A stretch of 64,000 nucleotides of DNA from Eriocheir sinensis (lineage: Eukaryota; Arthropoda; Malacostraca; Decapoda; Varunidae), in NCBI RefSeq assembly GCF_024679095.1, contig NC_066520.1, forward strand, positions 8,674,509-8,738,508, read 5' to 3'. Under the pieces are notes generated by a model, which worked only from the letters and a program-made list of their open reading frames with translations, searched no databases and was not told the origin of the DNA. This document shows, in pieces, positions 61,595 through 64,000 of the stretch. Within the stretch, counting starts at the first letter, position 1. Each line of letters begins with the position of its first letter. A program made the position numbers and the translations under genes.

Positions 61595-61965
61595 CATTGA
61601 CTGATTGATTGACAAGAAACATTTAAAATCTACTCAATAAATCATTCTACACCAAAATGAAACAGGGAGATTCAGTTTCGTCATATTCTTAACACGAAAC
61701 TAAATCACCGGTAAATTCCATAAAGAGAAAATCGTAAAAGGGAGTTAAAACGAAATGATCTGACCGTAAAATAGTCACGCTCCCGCCGTAAAAAAAAAAA
61801 AAACGATAAAGTAAAAAAAATATAAATCATGCAGGAATTGTTTGACATTCTTTCAGTTACACTATATATTTCCGATTTTATGGTTGCGTTATATTTGCGG
61901 CGCGGTGTATGCAATAGTAATGAAATTATCCGGTAAAACAAACAACATGAGATATAATTGAATGC
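61595..61965. other. unique AT-rich sequence, nothing recognised
   Basis: Mixed AT-rich sequence between the decayed tandem repeat and a GT array. Confidence 0.6.
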
Positions 61966-61969
<4 letters not shown>

Positions 61970-62044
<75 letters not shown>

Positions 62045-62215
62045 GGCTTTTATGCACACAATTATCTTAAGTGGTCGTGATTTTTGCATTCGTATGAGTC
62101 TATAATCTCCAGTATATTACACACCATTTCAAGAGAAGAACATTACATTTATGAAGCGATTTTAGTGCAACGGCTTCAATCATCTTTTAATATCAGACAG
62201 ACAAACAGACAGACA

Positions 62216-62291
<76 letters not shown>
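61970..62291. repeat. (GT)n and (CA)n microsatellites
   Basis: A GT run of ~36 units (61,970-62,042), ~170 bp of unique sequence, then a CA run of ~37 units (62,218-62,291) preceded by GACA units. Confidence 0.97.
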
Positions 62292-62293
<2 letters not shown>

Positions 62294-62294
62294 C

Positions 62295-63110
<816 letters not shown>

Positions 63111-63250
63111 CTTTAAGAAATTCTGGTTGGCTTTTCAGGATATAAAAGACGCGTCCATATTTCTCAAGGTTTGTTTTGAATTAACTGGATAAAAGTAGAG
63201 GTAGTGAGTGGAGAGTTAGGATAGGAGAGAAGGGGAGGAAGCTGGAAGAC

Positions 63251-63253
<3 letters not shown>

Positions 63254-63311
<58 letters not shown>

Positions 63312-63460
63312 AGTGAATCCAGAAAAGATGAATAGAAAGAAAAGAAACATCGTTACCATTACCCTCACTACCATTACGAACAAACACATACACACGACAA
63401 TAACAAGTCCATTCACCACCACCACCACCACCACCACCACCATCATCACCACCACCACCA
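63254..63460. repeat. (CA)n and (CAC)n microsatellites
   Basis: A CA run of ~26 units (63,254-63,305) and an ACC/CAC triplet run (63,413-63,460) with one ATC interruption. Confidence 0.95.
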
Positions 63461-63499
63461 AACTTCTCAAAATATGGAGGGCTTAAAAAACTCAGGACT

Positions 63500-64000
63500 G
63501 CGAAAAATAACCAGAATCACAACCACCATCAGCAACACCATCCTCAACACCTTAACTACCGCTATCAACACCACCTAACATCCCTAACACCATCACCACA
63601 ATCGTCACCAACACTAATAACACCACTACTAACACGAAACTACTCCCATCATTATCATCCCCACCATCTCTATCACCCCTAACACCACCATCCTCACATC
63701 ACCACCACTAACACCATCTCGATCGTCACCAACACCACTAACACCACCATCCTCACATCACCACCACTATCACCATCTCCATCGTCACCAACACCACTAA
63801 CACCACCATCCTCACATCACCACCACTATCACCATCTCCATCGGCACCAACACCACTAACACCACCATCCTCACATCACCACCATTATCACCATCTCCAT
63901 CGGCACCAACACCACTAACACCACCATCCTCACATCACCACCATTATCACCATCTCCATCGTCACCAACACCACTAACACCACCATCCTCACATCACCAC
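63500..64000. repeat. 59-bp CAC/ATC-derived minisatellite reaching the window edge
   Basis: ATCGTCACC or ATCGGCACC starts units at 63,722, 63,781, 63,840, 63,899 and 63,958, an exact 59-bp spacing. Units contain CACTAACACCACCATCCTCAC. Looser ACC/ATC sequence precedes from ~63,500. The array continues beyond the window. Confidence 0.94.

Overview
This is a non-coding eukaryotic window. I think it comes from a decapod crustacean, most likely a brachyuran crab. Two things suggest that: the extreme load of perfect dinucleotide, trinucleotide and longer tandem repeats, and several decayed retroposons whose protein segments resemble families I associate with decapod genomes. The species is inferred and was not checked against a database. 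There is no bacterial or viral gene organisation. Nearly all long open frames are translated simple repeats: CT gives Ser-Leu, GT gives Cys-Val, CA gives Thr-His, GA gives Arg-Glu and TCC gives Ser, Pro or Leu.

Layout. From 1 to 15 kb the window holds long CT, GT, CA and AT arrays, a 36-bp minisatellite (2.8-3.5 kb), a ~118-bp pyrimidine minisatellite (5.7-6.1 kb), a retroposon 3' fragment (7.8 kb), three tRNA-like SINE candidates (1.66-2.05, 9.66-9.89 and 10.04-10.35 kb) and a 2.3-kb TCC-rich block. From 15 to 21 kb there is a 3'-truncated retroposon copy, a CpG-rich unique patch (17.15-17.35 kb) and a ~520-bp imperfect inverted repeat (19.24-19.76 kb). From 21.3 to 25.5 kb two non-LTR retrotransposon remains lie head-to-tail on the minus strand. 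At 28.16-29.47 kb there is a 5'-truncated, internally deleted RTE-type insertion flanked by a perfect 13-bp target-site duplication. From 30 to 46 kb come minisatellites, further retroposon fragments and a candidate signal-peptide exon on the minus strand (39,972-40,038). From 46.66 to about 50.09 kb lies a near-complete but dead endonuclease plus reverse-transcriptase element on the minus strand. At least five short fragments of the same family lie elsewhere in the window. From 50 to 64 kb there are more microsatellites and minisatellites, a CCAAT-box cluster (59.3 kb), a decayed ~112-bp tandem repeat rich in CACCTG motifs (60.75-61.6 kb) and a 298-bp pure GA tract.

How the parts relate. The only recognisable proteins belong to non-LTR retrotransposons: an apurinic-type endonuclease followed by a reverse transcriptase, the machinery for target-primed reverse transcription. 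Every copy is broken by stops, frameshifts or deletions. The SINE candidates would have depended on such enzymes. Several retroposon ends abut microsatellites, and several minisatellites contain a microsatellite in only one of their units, so the window shows simple repeats being born inside other repeats. I found no convincing new biological system. The items most worth checking are the foldback, the CACCTG-rich repeat, the signal-peptide exon and the dated insertion events.
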